A stretch of 64,000 bases of DNA, from NCBI GenBank assembly GCA_015075725.1, contig JABTTV010000001.1:558001-622000 (forward strand), read 5' to 3'. Made by a program: the position numbers and the translations under genes. This DNA comes from Anaerolineales bacterium. GTDB taxonomy: Bacteria > Chloroflexota > Anaerolineae > Anaerolineales > Villigracilaceae. Positions 1-9,536 of the stretch are shown here, piece by piece. The notes beneath the pieces are model-generated. The model searched no databases, was not told where the DNA came from, and was given only the letters and a program-made list of their open reading frames with translations. Numbering within the stretch: position 1 is the stretch's first letter; each line of letters begins with the position of its first letter.

Positions 1-951
1 CAGCATCCCGTCGGTTATGTGATCAACGAAGTCACAGGACGCGCCGAACTGGTGAACTTCTTTGCGCTGGTCGCGAATCCCAAAGGCTGGTTGTTCTTTT
101 GGCACACTATCGCCGCAGGACTTGCCACCGCCAGTTTCTTCATCATCGGCATCAGCGCATATCACATCGCCCGCAGGCAAAACGTGGACTTGTTCAAGCG
201 CTCATTCCTTCCCGCAGCCATTGTCGGTTTGATTTCCAGCACGCTGGTCTTCTTCGGCGGTCATACCAACGGTCAGTTCATGTTCGAGACCCAGCCGATG
301 AAATTCTCCGCCATCGAAGCGCACTGGGAAACCTCCGCGCCAGCCGATTTCTCCATCCTCACCATCGGCGACTTGAGTGGAAAGCGCGAGGTGTGGTCGT
401 TTCGCACCAGTCAGATCGGCATGCCCGGAGTCTTAAGCTTCCTGGCTTGTAACAACTTCGAGTGCGAAGTGCGAGGCGTGAATGATATCCAGGCAGAGTA
501 TGAAGCGTTGTACGGTCCCGGAGATTACATCCCGCTCATGGTCGTTACTTATTGGACGTTCCGCTTCATGATGACCATCGGTTTATTGATGATGATTCTC
601 GCGTTCCTCTTCCTGCTCGCAACGCGCGGCAAGTATGAAAACACAAAATGGATGAAGTGGGTGCCCTGGACGATTGCCCTGCCCTACATTGCCAACATGA
701 GCGGCTGGGTGTTGACCGAAATGGGACGCCAGCCGTGGATCGTGCAAGGCTTGCTGAAGGTGGAAGATGCAGTTTCACCCAACCTGACCACTGTTGACCT
801 GCTCATCTCATTGATCGGTTACACCGTTGTGTACGGGACTCTGGCGGTCGCCATGGTGTACCTGATGAAAAAATACGCCACTGCCGGACCTGAAGCCGCC
901 ATGCACGAATCGGTGGACGTCGCGCCTGCCCTCGTCGGCGCGGATGACTAG
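1..951 (+). CDS. cydA: Cytochrome bd ubiquinol oxidase subunit I, 5'-truncated by the window edge
   Basis: Subunit I of cytochrome bd, the membrane quinol:O2 oxidoreductase that binds the haems and the quinol. The frame is open from base 1. The first visible residues, QHPVGYVIN, match the conserved N-terminal-third CydA segment, so roughly the first third of the protein lies outside the window. The visible 316 residues hold several hydrophobic helices and the conserved TEMGRQPW segment near visible residues 239-246, a family hallmark. The GTG at 19 is an internal valine codon, not a start. cydB follows after 10 bp and cydDC after that, so this is a cyd operon. Identification is secure; only the missing 5' end limits the annotation. 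Confidence 0.95.
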   Translation, partial: QHPVGYVINEVTGRAELVNFFALVANPKGWLFFWHTIAAGLATASFFIIGISAYHIARRQNVDLFKRSFLPAAIVGLISSTLVFFGGHTNGQFMFETQPMKFSAIEAHWETSAPADFSILTIGDLSGKREVWSFRTSQIGMPGVLSFLACNNFECEVRGVNDIQAEYEALYGPGDYIPLMVVTYWTFRFMMTIGLLMMILAFLFLLATRGKYENTKWMKWVPWTIALPYIANMSGWVLTEMGRQPWIVQGLLKVEDAVSPNLTTVDLLISLIGYTVVYGTLAVAMVYLMKKYATAGPEAAMHESVDVAPALVGADD

Positions 952-961
952 GAGTTAAAAC

Positions 962-1987
962 ATGTCTTACGAATTTCTTCAAATCCTTTGGTTTATCTTG
1001 ATCGCCGTGTTGTGGATCGGCTTCTTCTTCCTCGAAGGTTTCGATTTCGGCGTGGGTATGCTGCTGCCCTTCCTCGGCAAAAAGGACGAAGAGCGACGCG
1101 CCATCATCAACGCGATTGGTCCCACCTGGGATGGCAACGAAGTCTGGCTGTTGACGGCTGGCGGCGCGATGTTCGCGGCATTCCCTCACTGGTACGCCAC
1201 CATGTTCAGCGGCTTCTATCTCGCGCTCTTCCTGCTGCTGGTCGGGTTGATCATCCGCGGCATTTCCTTCGAGTATCGCTCGAAGGACGCCAACCCGAAG
1301 TGGCGCAATCGTTTCGACTGGATGATCGCCGTTGGCTCGTTCCTCGCTTCGCTTTTGCTCGGCACCGCATTTGCAAACCTCGCGCGCGGCGTGCCCATCA
1401 ATGCAGACATGATGTACACGGGCAATCTCTTCACCCTGCTCAATCCGTTCGGTCTGCTCGGCGGGCTGACGATGGTGACGGTCTTCCTGCTTTACGGCGC
1501 GACCTTCCTCACCCTCAAACTCGAAGGCGAAATGTGCGAACGCGCCCGCGAACTTTCGAAAAAACTTTATATTGCCTCGGCAGTCGTGGTCATCCTGCTG
1601 GCGGTCTTCACCTACATCGAAACGGACATCACCACCAAGATCGGCGTTGACCCGGGCTTCATCCCCGTTGCGTCTGTGGTTGCGATGCTCGTGGTCATCT
1701 TCTTTATCAACCGCAAGATGGAAGGCTGGGCGTTCGTCACAGTCGCGCTTCACATCGTGCTGACACAGGTCGCGTTCTTCACGTTGATGTTCCCGCGCGT
1801 GATGATCTCCAGCACCAACCCCGCCTACTCGTTGACCATCTACAACGCCTCGTCTTCGCAATACACGCTGACGGTCATGTCCATTGTGGCGTTGGTCTTT
1901 GTCCCGATCGTGCTCGCCTACCAAGGCTGGACGTACTACCAGTTCCGCAAACGTGTCAGCACCGACAAGAAAAGTCTCGTTTACTAA
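962..1987 (+). CDS. cydB: Cytochrome bd ubiquinol oxidase subunit II
   Basis: Structural partner of CydA in the bd oxidase. It has 341 residues, the usual family size, with about eight or nine hydrophobic helices. The N-terminal segment LEGFDFGVGML (about residues 24-34) and GPTWDGNEVWLL (about 53-64) are diagnostic CydB motifs. The ATG at 962 has an AGGAG sequence eight bases upstream. The gene sits 10 bp after cydA, so the two are co-transcribed. Nothing is unusual in length or key segments. Confidence 0.97.
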   Translation: MSYEFLQILWFILIAVLWIGFFFLEGFDFGVGMLLPFLGKKDEERRAIINAIGPTWDGNEVWLLTAGGAMFAAFPHWYATMFSGFYLALFLLLVGLIIRGISFEYRSKDANPKWRNRFDWMIAVGSFLASLLLGTAFANLARGVPINADMMYTGNLFTLLNPFGLLGGLTMVTVFLLYGATFLTLKLEGEMCERARELSKKLYIASAVVVILLAVFTYIETDITTKIGVDPGFIPVASVVAMLVVIFFINRKMEGWAFVTVALHIVLTQVAFFTLMFPRVMISSTNPAYSLTIYNASSSQYTLTVMSIVALVFVPIVLAYQGWTYYQFRKRVSTDKKSLVY

Positions 1988-1989
1988 TT

Positions 1990-2065
1990 CGGTTGTAAGT
2001 TGAATGTTGGCAGGTTGAAGGTCTCACCCTGAGGTCATCGAAGGGTATACTGACCTCGACCTGCC
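1990..2065. repeat. Intergenic inverted repeat between cydB and cydDC
   Basis: The arms GGCAGGT...GTC and GAC...ACCTGCC pair imperfectly across about 40 bases. The flanks contain variants of the words 'aagttg', 'caggttgaagg' and 'aaccttcaacc'. The same vocabulary occurs inside cydDC at 3800-3945, so this belongs to a dispersed short-repeat family and is not a clear terminator. Confidence 0.5.
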
Positions 2066-2111
2066 AGTTTTATTAACCTGAATCTTTCTATCTGAAACCT
2101 TCAACCGAATC

Positions 2112-5100
2112 ATGCATCGCCGACTTCTATCTCTCACCCGCGATACTCGCATCTCTCTGACTTTAACGGTTCTTGCTGCACTTTTAGCCGGATTCCTGAC
2201 CATTTGGCAGGCATGGCTACTCAGCACTGTGATCGACGGAGTCTTCCTCCAAAAGCAGACTCTCACACAAGTCACCACACCCCTCATCTTCATCCTCATC
2301 GCCATCAGCGGACGTGCCTTGCTGACTTGGGTCAACGAAGTCGCCGCCAATGCGGTTGCCGTCAGAATCAAAACCGACCTGCGCGAACGGCTCTTCGCCC
2401 ACATCCTCAAACTGGGTCCCGCCTACTCGCGTGGACAACGCACTGGCGAGCTGACCACCGCCGCCATCGAAGGCATTGAAACCTTGGATGCCTATTTCAG
2501 CCAGTACCTGCCGCAACTAGTCATCACGGCTCTTGTCCCCCTTTCCATTCTCGTCTTCGTCTTTCCTATTGACCTGCTCACTGGCTTTGTTTTTCTCATT
2601 ACCGCGCCATTGATTCCATTTTTCATGATCATCATTGGCAAAGGCGCGGAGGCGGTTACCAAACGCCAGTACGAAACCCTGCGCCTGCTCAGCGCCCACT
2701 TCCTCGACAGCCTGCAAGGGCTGACCACGCTCAAACTCTTCGGTCAATCGAAGGGACAGGCGAAGAACATTGCCAAAGTCTCCGAGCAATACCGCGACAG
2801 GACGCTCGGCGTGCTGCGCATCACCTTCCTCTCCGCGCTCGCGCTGGAAATGCTCGCCACCATCAGCACCGCCCTCGTCGCTGTGGAGATCGGCTTCCGC
2901 CTGCTCTACGACCGCATGGACTTTCTACCCGCACTCTTCCTGCTCGTGCTCGCCCCCGAGTTCTACATGCCCCTGCGCGCCCTCGGAGCAAGATTCCACG
3001 CCGGTATGAATGGCACCACGGCAGCGAAGCGGATTTATGAGATTTTGGATACGCCAGTAACTAGTGACCAGGTATCAGTGACTAGTGATCAGGTTAGTGA
3101 GTTCAACGGTATCGAAATAAAAAATGTTTCATTTACCTATCCCAATGAAACATCATCTGCCTTGCAGGACATAAACCTTACAATCAAACAGGGACAACAC
3201 ATCGCCCTCGTCGGCAAAACCGGCGCAGGCAAATCCACCCTCGCCCAATTATTACTCGGCTTTATCCAACCAACACAAGGCAGTATCACGTTTCACTCAT
3301 TACTTATCACCCATCCCCAATCCCTGATCTCTTGGGTTCCCCAACGCCCGCACCTCTTTCACACCAGCATCGCCGAAAACATCCGCCTCGGCAAAGCGGA
3401 CGCGACCCACGCAGAAGTGATTCAAGCCGCCAAAGCCGCGCGCCTGCATGACTTCATTGAATCGCTGCCTGAAAAATATGAAACCATCATTGGCGAAAGC
3501 GGCGCACGCCTCTCCAGCGGACAAGCCCAACGTCTCGCCCTCGCCCGCGCCTTCCTCAAAGACGCGCCCATCCTTATCCTCGACGAACCCACCTCCGCGC
3601 TCGACCCCGAAACCGAATCCCTGCTCGAAGAATCCACCCGCGAACTCATGCATGGACGCACCGTCATCACGATTGCCCATCGTCTCAACACCATCTTCCA
3701 AGCCGACCAGATCATCGTCCTCGACGAAGGCAGGATCATCGAACAAGGCACACACAAAGAACTCGTTGCAAAGAACGGCATGTATGCGAGCATGGTTAGA
3801 ATGTACGAGTTACAAGTTACAGGTTACAAGTTGCAAGTTGAAGAGCCATTACCTTCAGAATCTACTCAACAACCTGCAACCTTAAACCTGCAACCTTCAA
3901 CGCTCAATCGTCAATCGCAAATCGTAAATCCAAAATCAAAAATCCTTCCCCGCCTCCTCCAATTCCTCCGCGGCAACTGGCATCGTGTCGCGCTCTCCGT
4001 CCTGCTTAGTTCCATCACCATCCTCGCCAGCGTCGCGCTCATGGGCACCTCCGCATGGCTGATCTCCACCGCCGCCATCGCCGTCTCTGTCGCGGACCTC
4101 GGCGTCTCCACCGTCGGCACGCGCTTCTTCGGCATCACCCGCGCCGTCTTCCGCTACCTCGAACGCCTCGTCTCGCACGACGTCGCCTTCCGTCTGCTCG
4201 CCAAACTGCGCGTGTGGTTCTACGAAAAACTCGAACCCCTCGCCCCCGCCCGCCTGATGAACTTCCGCTCGGGTGACTTGCTTGCCTGCGTCATCGGCGA
4301 TGTGGAAACCTTGGAAAATTTCTACGTCCGCGTCGTTTCGCCGCCGTTGACCGCCATCGTCGTTGGACTCTTCACTGCCATCTTCCTCGCTTCTTTCTAC
4401 CCGCTGCTTGCTCCTGTCTATTTGACCTTTTATCTCAGCCTCGGCTTGATCCTGCCCATCCTCGCGCAAACGACCAGCCGCACATCCGCTGAGCAGACCA
4501 TCTCCCTTCGAGCCGACTTGCAAACGAAACTCGTAGATGGCATTCAAGGCATGGCAGACCTCATCGCTTACAGTCGCGCCGATGAACGCCTTAAGCAAAT
4601 TGCAGCCAATGCAGACGAGTACGGCAACGCCCAACGCCGCATGGCGCGTGTGACGGGCATCCACTCTGCCATTGGAACCCTGCTCACCAACCTCGGCATG
4701 TGGACAATTCTCTTCCTGACCATTCCACAGATCATCAACGGCGAGATCGCCGGTCCCATGCTAGCTTCGCTGACCCTGCTCACCTTCGCTTCGTTCGAAG
4801 CCGTGACTCCCCTGCCCCTCGCCGCCCAAATGTGGAACTCCGCCCGTGAAGCAGCAAGAAGATTGTTTGAGGTGGTGGATACAGAGCCAGAGATCAGTGA
4901 TCAGTTATCAGTGACCAGTGAGCAGTCATCAATTAACAATCAGCAATTACAAATTACCAATCTCTCATTCACTTACCCATCCCAAATCACCCCTGCCCTC
5001 CACAACCTAACCTTCGACCTGCGACCTTTAACTTCCCTCGCCATTGTCGGACCGAGCGGTGCGGGCAAGAGCACCATTGCCAACCTGCTCCTCCGCTTCT

Positions 5101-5684
5101 GGGATTACCAAGTAGGAGAAATCACTCTCGGCGGAGAATCGCTCAAAGCACTGAATCAGGACGAGGTCCGCGCGAGATGCGGGTACGTATCGCAGAACAC
5201 TTACTTCTTCAACACATCCATTTATGAAAATCTGCGCTTCGCCCGCAAGAAAGTCGCACGCGAAGAAGTGGAAGCGGCATGTAAGTCTGCCCAAATCCAC
5301 GACTTCATCATGAGCCTGCCCAAAGGCTACGACACGCTGATCGGCGAGCAGGGGCTGCGACTCTCCGGCGGCGAACGCCAACGATTGGCGATTGCGCGCG
5401 CGCTGATCAAAGATGCGCCGGTCTTGATCCTGGATGAACCGACCGCCAACCTCGACCCACTCACCGAACAGCAGGTTTTGAAAACCTTGTTCAAGGTGAT
5501 GAACCAAAAGACCTCGTTATTGATCACACATCGCTTGATCGGCTTGGAGAATGTGGATGAAATTCTCGTCATGAATCACGGACAGGTCATCGAGCGCGGC
5601 ACCCATGCCGGACTTTCGGGCAAGGACACGTTTTATCGCCGTCTGCTCGATTTACAAAACCGTATACTCGAAGAAGAATTTTAA
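2112..5684 (+). CDS. cydDC: Fused CydD-CydC heterodimeric ABC exporter
   Basis: ABC exporter required for cytochrome bd assembly; in characterised bacteria CydDC acts on haem or thiols. Both half-transporters are in one 1190-residue chain. The first half (about 1-565) has a six-helix membrane domain and an ATPase with Walker [11 protein letters not shown] near 366-375 and signature LSSGQAQ near 466. The second half (about 620-1190) repeats this with [10 protein letters not shown] near 978-987 and LSGGERQ near 1083. Both Walker B motifs read LILDEPT. CydD and CydC are normally separate, about 550-600 residues each. The linkers at residues ~315-335, ~565-620 and ~924-945 are low-complexity and are encoded by short repeats like the intergenic repeats nearby. 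No clear ribosome-binding site precedes the ATG. Confidence 0.9.
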   Translation: MHRRLLSLTRDTRISLTLTVLAALLAGFLTIWQAWLLSTVIDGVFLQKQTLTQVTTPLIFILIAISGRALLTWVNEVAANAVAVRIKTDLRERLFAHILKLGPAYSRGQRTGELTTAAIEGIETLDAYFSQYLPQLVITALVPLSILVFVFPIDLLTGFVFLITAPLIPFFMIIIGKGAEAVTKRQYETLRLLSAHFLDSLQGLTTLKLFGQSKGQAKNIAKVSEQYRDRTLGVLRITFLSALALEMLATISTALVAVEIGFRLLYDRMDFLPALFLLVLAPEFYMPLRALGARFHAGMNGTTAAKRIYEILDTPVTSDQVSVTSDQVSEFNGIEIKNVSFTYPNETSSALQDINLTIKQGQHIALVGKTGAGKSTLAQLLLGFIQPTQGSITFHSLLITHPQSLISWVPQRPHLFHTSIAENIRLGKADATHAEVIQAAKAARLHDFIESLPEKYETIIGESGARLSSGQAQRLALARAFLKDAPILILDEPTSALDPETESLLEESTRELMHGRTVITIAHRLNTIFQADQIIVLDEGRIIEQGTHKELVAKNGMYASMVRMYELQVTGYKLQVEEPLPSESTQQPATLNLQPSTLNRQSQIVNPKSKILPRLLQFLRGNWHRVALSVLLSSITILASVALMGTSAWLISTAAIAVSVADLGVSTVGTRFFGITRAVFRYLERLVSHDVAFRLLAKLRVWFYEKLEPLAPARLMNFRSGDLLACVIGDVETLENFYVRVVSPPLTAIVVGLFTAIFLASFYPLLAPVYLTFYLSLGLILPILAQTTSRTSAEQTISLRADLQTKLVDGIQGMADLIAYSRADERLKQIAANADEYGNAQRRMARVTGIHSAIGTLLTNLGMWTILFLTIPQIINGEIAGPMLASLTLLTFASFEAVTPLPLAAQMWNSAREAARRLFEVVDTEPEISDQLSVTSEQSSINNQQLQITNLSFTYPSQITPALHNLTFDLRPLTSLAIVGPSGAGKSTIANLLLRFWDYQVGEITLGGESLKALNQDEVRARCGYVSQNTYFFNTSIYENLRFARKKVAREEVEAACKSAQIHDFIMSLPKGYDTLIGEQGLRLSGGERQRLAIARALIKDAPVLILDEPTANLDPLTEQQVLKTLFKVMNQKTSLLITHRLIGLENVDEILVMNHGQVIERGTHAGLSGKDTFYRRLLDLQNRILEEEF
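3055..3105 (+). repeat. Intragenic short tandem repeat in cydDC, site 1
   Basis: Near-identical words 'actagtgaccaggt' and 'actagtgatcaggt' recur within 50 bases and encode the linker [13 protein letters not shown] between the first membrane domain and first ATPase. The frame is kept. The second membrane/ATPase junction carries the same kind of repeat at 4885-4930. Confidence 0.6.
3805..3946 (+). repeat. Intragenic short repeats in the CydD-CydC junction
   Basis: The junction between the fused halves is built from repeats of 'gttacaagtt', 'caagttgaag', 'aacctgcaacc' and 'aatcgcaaatcg'. It reads as a low-complexity linker rich in Q, N, S and T. The same words occur in the intergenic region at 1990-2105, which suggests that repeat DNA bridges what was once the intergenic gap. 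Confidence 0.6.
4885..4960 (+). repeat. Intragenic short tandem repeat in cydDC, site 2
   Basis: Repeats of 'atcagtgatcagt' and 'cagtgaccagtgagcagt' encode [13 protein letters not shown] between the second membrane domain and the second ATPase. The position corresponds to site 1 in the first half. Open frame is maintained. Confidence 0.6.
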
Positions 5685-5696
5685 TATTTCCACCGC

Positions 5697-5725
5697 TTGC
5701 GCCCCCCCTATATAAGTGCTATAAT
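5697..5725 (+). promoter_or_regulatory. Candidate rho promoter
   Basis: TTGCGC at 5697-5702 and a perfect TATAAT at 5720-5725 are separated by 17 bp. Transcription would start near 5732, giving rho a leader of about 185 nt. Confidence 0.55.
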
Positions 5726-5853
5726 CCTGTCATCTCCCCAGACGCTTTAAAATCGAATCGTTCAATAAAAGTAACGGTTTAGTTGCGTCTGTCCGTTGAA
5801 ACCGAAACCCTTGATCGAAACCCCAACTTCACCGGCAACATCCTGAGGAAACC

Positions 5854-5881
5854 ACCAGCCCAAAGCGGGGACTGGTCTTTT
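5854..5881 (+). promoter_or_regulatory. Terminator-like hairpin in the rho leader
   Basis: ACCAG at 5854-5858 pairs with CTGGT at 5872-5876, extended by CC/GG pairs around a single mismatch, and CTTTTC follows. It lies about 35 bases before the rho start codon, downstream of the predicted promoter. rho is known to be autoregulated by premature termination in enterobacteria; whether this hairpin does that here is inference. Confidence 0.45.
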
Positions 5882-5916
5882 CGCATTCCATTCCAATCCT
5901 TTCAAAAGAGAACAAC

Positions 5917-7194
5917 ATGAAAATACTCGAACTTGAGAACGAACCTCTCTCAAAACTGCGCATCATGGGGAAGGATCTCAATATCCCCAATGCCAATCGC
6001 TTGAAAAAAGAGACCCTCGCCATGATGATTCGCGAGGCGGAGGCGCAGAAGGAGGGCATAGAGCTTCGCGGCGGCATCCTGGAAATAATGAGCGAGGGCA
6101 TCGGCTTTCTGCGGGCTACAAACTATCGGATCAGCGACCAGGATGTTTACGTTTCGCAGGCGCAATTAAGGCGGTATGAACTTCGCGCCGGGGATCTGGT
6201 CATCGGGCAGGTCCGCCCGCCGCGCGAAAGCGAACGGCATTTTGGTCTTCTAAAAGTCGAATCCATCAACGGGCTGGATCCCGACGAAGCCTCCCGAAGA
6301 GTGGTATTCGAAAACCTCACCCCCATTTTTCCTGATAAACGTTTCGACCTTGAAGCCGACTCCAAGACTTTAGCGCCTCGTTTGATCAATCTGATTGCAC
6401 CCATCGGCAGGGGACAACGCGGCTTGATCGTTTCGCCGCCCAAGACGGGGAAAACCACAATTCTTAAACAAATAGCAAATTCGATTTCAACGAAATATCC
6501 AGACGTTCATCTGATCATTGCCCTTATCGGCGAGCGGCCCGAGGAAGTCACCGACATGGACCGCTCGGTGGAAGCCGAAGTGGTCGCCTCCACCTTCGAT
6601 GAACCGGTCACCTCTCACGTCCGCACAGCAGAGCTTGCCCTCGACCGAGCCAAACGGCTCGTGGAGATCGGACGTCACGTGGTCATCTTGATGGATTCGA
6701 TCACACGCCTCGCCCGAGCCTATAACCTGGTGGTCAACCCGTCCGGGCGGACCCTCTCCGGCGGTATGGATCCCTCCGCGCTCTACCCGCCCAAGCGATT
6801 CTTCGGCGCGGCTCGCAACGTGGAAGAAGGCGGCTCGCTGACCATCATCGCCACCTGCCTCGTCGACACCGGTTCCCGCCTCGACGATGTGGTTTACGAA
6901 GAATTCAAAGGCACCGGCAATATGGAATTGCACCTCTCGCGAAAACTGCAGGAACGCCGCACCTTCCCCGCCGTGGATATCGAACGTTCGTCCACCCGCC
7001 GCGAGGATTTGCTGCTCGGTCCCGACCTGCTGCAGCGCGTTTGGTTATTGCGACGCATGTTCGTGCAAATGACTTCCCCGCAACCCACCGGCGCAGGCAT
7101 GGACCCGTCCGTTGCCACCGAAGCCATTTTGACGCGATTGGAAAGATCAAAGAACAATATTGAATTTTTGGAAAACCTCACCAAAGATGCGTAA
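5917..7194 (+). CDS. rho: Transcription termination factor Rho
   Basis: Hexameric RNA-dependent ATPase/helicase that ends transcription at Rho-dependent sites. The 425 residues show the N-terminal Rho domain, then an RNA-binding cold-shock-like domain with [12 protein letters not shown] and the [11 protein letters not shown] segment, then a RecA-type motor domain. The motor has Walker [10 protein letters not shown] (173-181, Lys179), Walker [17 protein letters not shown] (about 254-269) and [12 protein letters not shown] (about 282-293). The length is typical for Rho without large N-terminal insertions. The ATG follows 'aaaagagaacaac', a weak purine-rich ribosome-binding site. The long leader with a hairpin is described separately. 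A REP-like hairpin followed by a T-rich run lies just after the stop. Confidence 0.97.
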   Translation: MKILELENEPLSKLRIMGKDLNIPNANRLKKETLAMMIREAEAQKEGIELRGGILEIMSEGIGFLRATNYRISDQDVYVSQAQLRRYELRAGDLVIGQVRPPRESERHFGLLKVESINGLDPDEASRRVVFENLTPIFPDKRFDLEADSKTLAPRLINLIAPIGRGQRGLIVSPPKTGKTTILKQIANSISTKYPDVHLIIALIGERPEEVTDMDRSVEAEVVASTFDEPVTSHVRTAELALDRAKRLVEIGRHVVILMDSITRLARAYNLVVNPSGRTLSGGMDPSALYPPKRFFGAARNVEEGGSLTIIATCLVDTGSRLDDVVYEEFKGTGNMELHLSRKLQERRTFPAVDIERSSTRREDLLLGPDLLQRVWLLRRMFVQMTSPQPTGAGMDPSVATEAILTRLERSKNNIEFLENLTKDA

Positions 7195-7197
7195 ATG

Positions 7198-7233
7198 CAG
7201 GTCACGTGCAGCGTGACGGTCACTTCGTTTTTA
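7198..7233 (+). terminator. REP-like palindrome acting as rho terminator
   Basis: GTCACG at 7201-7206 pairs with CGTGAC at 7211-7216, and 'ttcgtttttatttt' follows. The stem sequence belongs to the GTCACG...CGTGAC family found near the transposase at 54 kb and at 20339. Confidence 0.5.
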
Positions 7234-7239
7234 TTTTAA

Positions 7240-8415
7240 ATGAAACCCTTTCTCGATAAACTCAAATCGTTAATCCCTGCGCGAAAACAGAAGGAAGAAT
7301 CTGGCGAACAATCCCAGCCTTTGTCCGCAGTGAACGAACCCGGTACGGCTCCGCGCAAGGATAAAAAAAGGCTGGACCGTTTTACTATTGTCAGTTGGGC
7401 GGCGACCCTTGCGCTGGTCGTTGGTCTGCTTGGAGGGACACTGTATTACAAAAGCACCCTGCCGCCGGTCATCGTCAACGTCCCTGCAGCGACGGAAGAG
7501 TCTTCAGCGGGGACATCGCCCCTGGTGGTGCAACCCGGTGCGGGCGGGGATGGAGCCGGACTCTTCCCCTCCATCTTTCGCAAATTGCAGGTGAAGACCA
7601 ACATCCCCGAACGTCCGCGTTATGAGCCTGAGATCTATCGCGTGGTCCGCGGCGATTCGATGTACCGCATTGCGGAACTGTTCAAACTGAAATCCGAAAC
7701 GATTTTATACGTCAACCCGCAGTTGGATGACAATCCGCACAGCCTGCGCCCCGGCATGGAGTTGACCATCCCGCCGATGGATGGGCTGTATTACGAATGG
7801 AAAGAAGGTGACACATTCGAGCAGGTGGCGAAAAAATATTTTGCCGAACCCGAGGATATTATTGACTTTCCAGGCAATCAGATCGACCTGACCGATCCAA
7901 AGATCGAACCGGGGGCGACCATTCTGATCCCCGGCGGTTCGCGGGAACTTCGCAACTGGGCTGCTGACCTTGCGACTGCGGCGCGGGGCGCGAATACCGG
8001 AACAGGCGGAACGAACGCCGCGAACGTTTGCGGTGGCGGTCCGGTCGGGACCGGCTTCGGCTGGCCCGCGGATGATCACACCGTGTCGGGCAACGCATAT
8101 GGGCCGGGCCATCTCGGCATCGATATCAGCGCGCCCGAAGGTTCGAATGTGTATGCGGCTGGCACGGGCGTTGTCACCATGGCGGCGGGCGGGTGGAATT
8201 ACGGGTACGGCAACGTGATCCAGATCGACCACGGCAATAATTATGTAACAGTTTATGCCCACTTGAGCACAATTCTTGTCACTCAATGCCAGACCGTCGG
8301 GCAGGGCGCCGTCATCGGCCTTTCAGGCAACACGGGGAATTCCTTCGGCGCACATTTGCATTTCGAGATTCGCGTCGGCGGTTCGAACATCAACCCGTAC
8401 GATATTGTTCAATAG
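7240..8415 (+). CDS. LysM and M23 peptidase domain protein, membrane-anchored
   Basis: Probable cell-wall hydrolase or hydrolase activator of the LytM/M23 metallopeptidase type. The order in the 391 residues is: charged cytoplasmic N-terminus (1-46), one transmembrane helix (about 47-69), a Pro/Ala-rich spacer, two LysM-like modules (starting near 132 and 183), then an M23 domain from about 271. The zinc-site residues are present: H291 and D295 in HLGID, and H372 and H374 in HLHFE. A catalytically active enzyme is therefore likely. LysM modules bind N-acetylglucosamine polymers in known proteins. The gene starts 45 bp after rho and is followed by birA. Confidence 0.9.
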   Translation: MKPFLDKLKSLIPARKQKEESGEQSQPLSAVNEPGTAPRKDKKRLDRFTIVSWAATLALVVGLLGGTLYYKSTLPPVIVNVPAATEESSAGTSPLVVQPGAGGDGAGLFPSIFRKLQVKTNIPERPRYEPEIYRVVRGDSMYRIAELFKLKSETILYVNPQLDDNPHSLRPGMELTIPPMDGLYYEWKEGDTFEQVAKKYFAEPEDIIDFPGNQIDLTDPKIEPGATILIPGGSRELRNWAADLATAARGANTGTGGTNAANVCGGGPVGTGFGWPADDHTVSGNAYGPGHLGIDISAPEGSNVYAAGTGVVTMAAGGWNYGYGNVIQIDHGNNYVTVYAHLSTILVTQCQTVGQGAVIGLSGNTGNSFGAHLHFEIRVGGSNINPYDIVQ

Positions 8416-8419
8416 AAAT

Positions 8420-8453
8420 AAACCCTGGCGGGTCTTCGAAACCTGTCAGGGTT
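8420..8453. terminator. Hairpin between the M23 gene and birA
   Basis: AAACCCTG at 8420-8427 pairs with CAGGGTTT at 8447-8454, extended inward through GU-compatible pairs. A short T-run is included in the right arm. birA begins seven bases later, so it may be a partial terminator or one of the local palindromic repeats. Confidence 0.5.
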
Positions 8454-8460
8454 TTACTCA

Positions 8461-9240
8461 ATGAACGAATCCTCCCTCAAAAAACATCTTTCAAAATTCG
8501 ATCTCGGCGGCTTACGCTGGCTCGATTCCATCGGCTCGACGAACGATGAAGCCCTGGCTTGGGCTGCGAAAGGGGCAAAGGATTTATCGCTGGTGATCGC
8601 CGACGAACAAACGCAGGGGCGGGGGCGGTTGAATCGCAAATGGCATACACCCTTGGGCAGCGCCATTGCGATGAGTTTGATCCTGCGCCCGGACGAGCCC
8701 ATGCGCCCGCATCTCTCGCGGACCGTGGGTCTGGCAGCCCTCTCGTTATCGGATGCCTGCCTTGCGCTGGGACTTTCACCCGCAATCAAATGGCCCAACG
8801 ATATTCTTCTGGATGGAAAAAAAGTTGCGGGGATTCTGGTCGAAACCGTGTGGTCCGGCGAAGAGGCGGATTCGCTGGTGATCGGCATGGGAATCAATGT
8901 CAACAGGGAATCCGTACCGCCTGCGGATTCACTCCAATTCCCCGCAACAAGTCTGGAAGATCACCTGGCCGTGATGCCAAAACGCGAAGAAGTGATCTCG
9001 CTCGTACTGGATCCCATGATTCGATGGCGCAAAAAAATCGAGACCGGGGAATTCATTACAGCCTGGGAGGATCGGCTTGCATTTCGCGGCGAGACGGTTC
9101 AAATCCATTCGGGAAACGAAGAAATCGTTCCCGGCATCCTGGAAGGCTTGGAATCTGATGGAAGTTTAAGGTTGCGGGACGAACATGACAAAATCGTAAG
9201 CATCCGATTCGGGGATGTCAGCCTGCGCCCCTCCGCGTGA
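8461..9240 (+). CDS. birA: Biotin--[acetyl-CoA-carboxylase] ligase, group I
   Basis: Attaches biotin to biotin carboxyl carrier proteins through biotinyl-AMP. The 259 residues contain the catalytic domain with GRGRLNRKW near 54-62 (GRGRxGRxW adenylate-binding motif), KWPNDILLDGKKVAG near 109-123 with the active-site lysine, and a C-terminal SH3-like domain. It has no N-terminal DNA-binding helix-turn-helix, so it is the monofunctional (group I) type and is not expected to repress biotin genes. The start ATG directly follows a hairpin. A short membrane protein gene follows 27 bp downstream. Confidence 0.95.
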   Translation: MNESSLKKHLSKFDLGGLRWLDSIGSTNDEALAWAAKGAKDLSLVIADEQTQGRGRLNRKWHTPLGSAIAMSLILRPDEPMRPHLSRTVGLAALSLSDACLALGLSPAIKWPNDILLDGKKVAGILVETVWSGEEADSLVIGMGINVNRESVPPADSLQFPATSLEDHLAVMPKREEVISLVLDPMIRWRKKIETGEFITAWEDRLAFRGETVQIHSGNEEIVPGILEGLESDGSLRLRDEHDKIVSIRFGDVSLRPSA

Positions 9241-9246
9241 TATACT
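9241..9246 (+). promoter_or_regulatory. Candidate -10 element upstream of the 72-residue membrane protein gene
   Basis: TATACT overlaps the end of birA and lies 21 bases before the next ATG, whose leader contains GAGG. This suggests a separate promoter for the small gene. I see no convincing -35 element. Confidence 0.35.
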
Positions 9247-9267
9247 ACGCAAAAAGCCGAGGTCCCC

Positions 9268-9486
9268 ATGTTAGACGATCTTCGAAATGATGCCGCAAAA
9301 CAATATGAGGAAGAGTCGCAGGCGCTTTATAAGCCTGCGGCGAATACGCTGGCTTCCCGCAGACGCTCGAAACGGATTTTGGGCATGACGTCCTTCCAGC
9401 GTTTCGTCATCTTGTTCATGCTCATGTTTGCAACTTGCGGGCTCGGCTTCCTTTGCCTGTTCGCCACCGGGCGGATCGGCTTCTAA
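9268..9486 (+). CDS. Small single-pass membrane protein, unknown function
   Basis: A 72-residue protein I do not recognise. The first 45 residues are polar and rich in charged residues (DDLRNDAAKQYEEESQ). A hydrophobic helix spans about 46-68 and the C-terminus is short. The ATG is preceded by GAGG at a reasonable distance. It lies between birA and the shared terminator with gyrA. The length, ribosome-binding site, own -10 and following terminator support a real gene. Confidence 0.65.
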   Translation: MLDDLRNDAAKQYEEESQALYKPAANTLASRRRSKRILGMTSFQRFVILFMLMFATCGLGFLCLFATGRIGF

Positions 9487-9501
9487 AGGATCGAACAATA
9501 A

Positions 9502-9532
9502 AAGCGGGCGAAGGAAAATCCTTCGCCCGCTT
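9502..9532. terminator. Bidirectional terminator between the 72-residue ORF and gyrA
   Basis: A perfect 12-bp stem, GCGGGCGAAGGA at 9504-9515 and TCCTTCGCCCGC at 9519-9530, with an AAA loop. It is A-rich on the left and T-rich on the right and lies between two convergent genes. Confidence 0.85.
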
Positions 9533-9536
9533 CCGT

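Noticed and set aside
803..1924. A 373-codon minus-strand frame antisense to cydB
   Set aside because: It is rich in D, E, H, R and Q with no hydrophobic core, the typical shadow of a GC-rich membrane-protein gene in the opposite strand.
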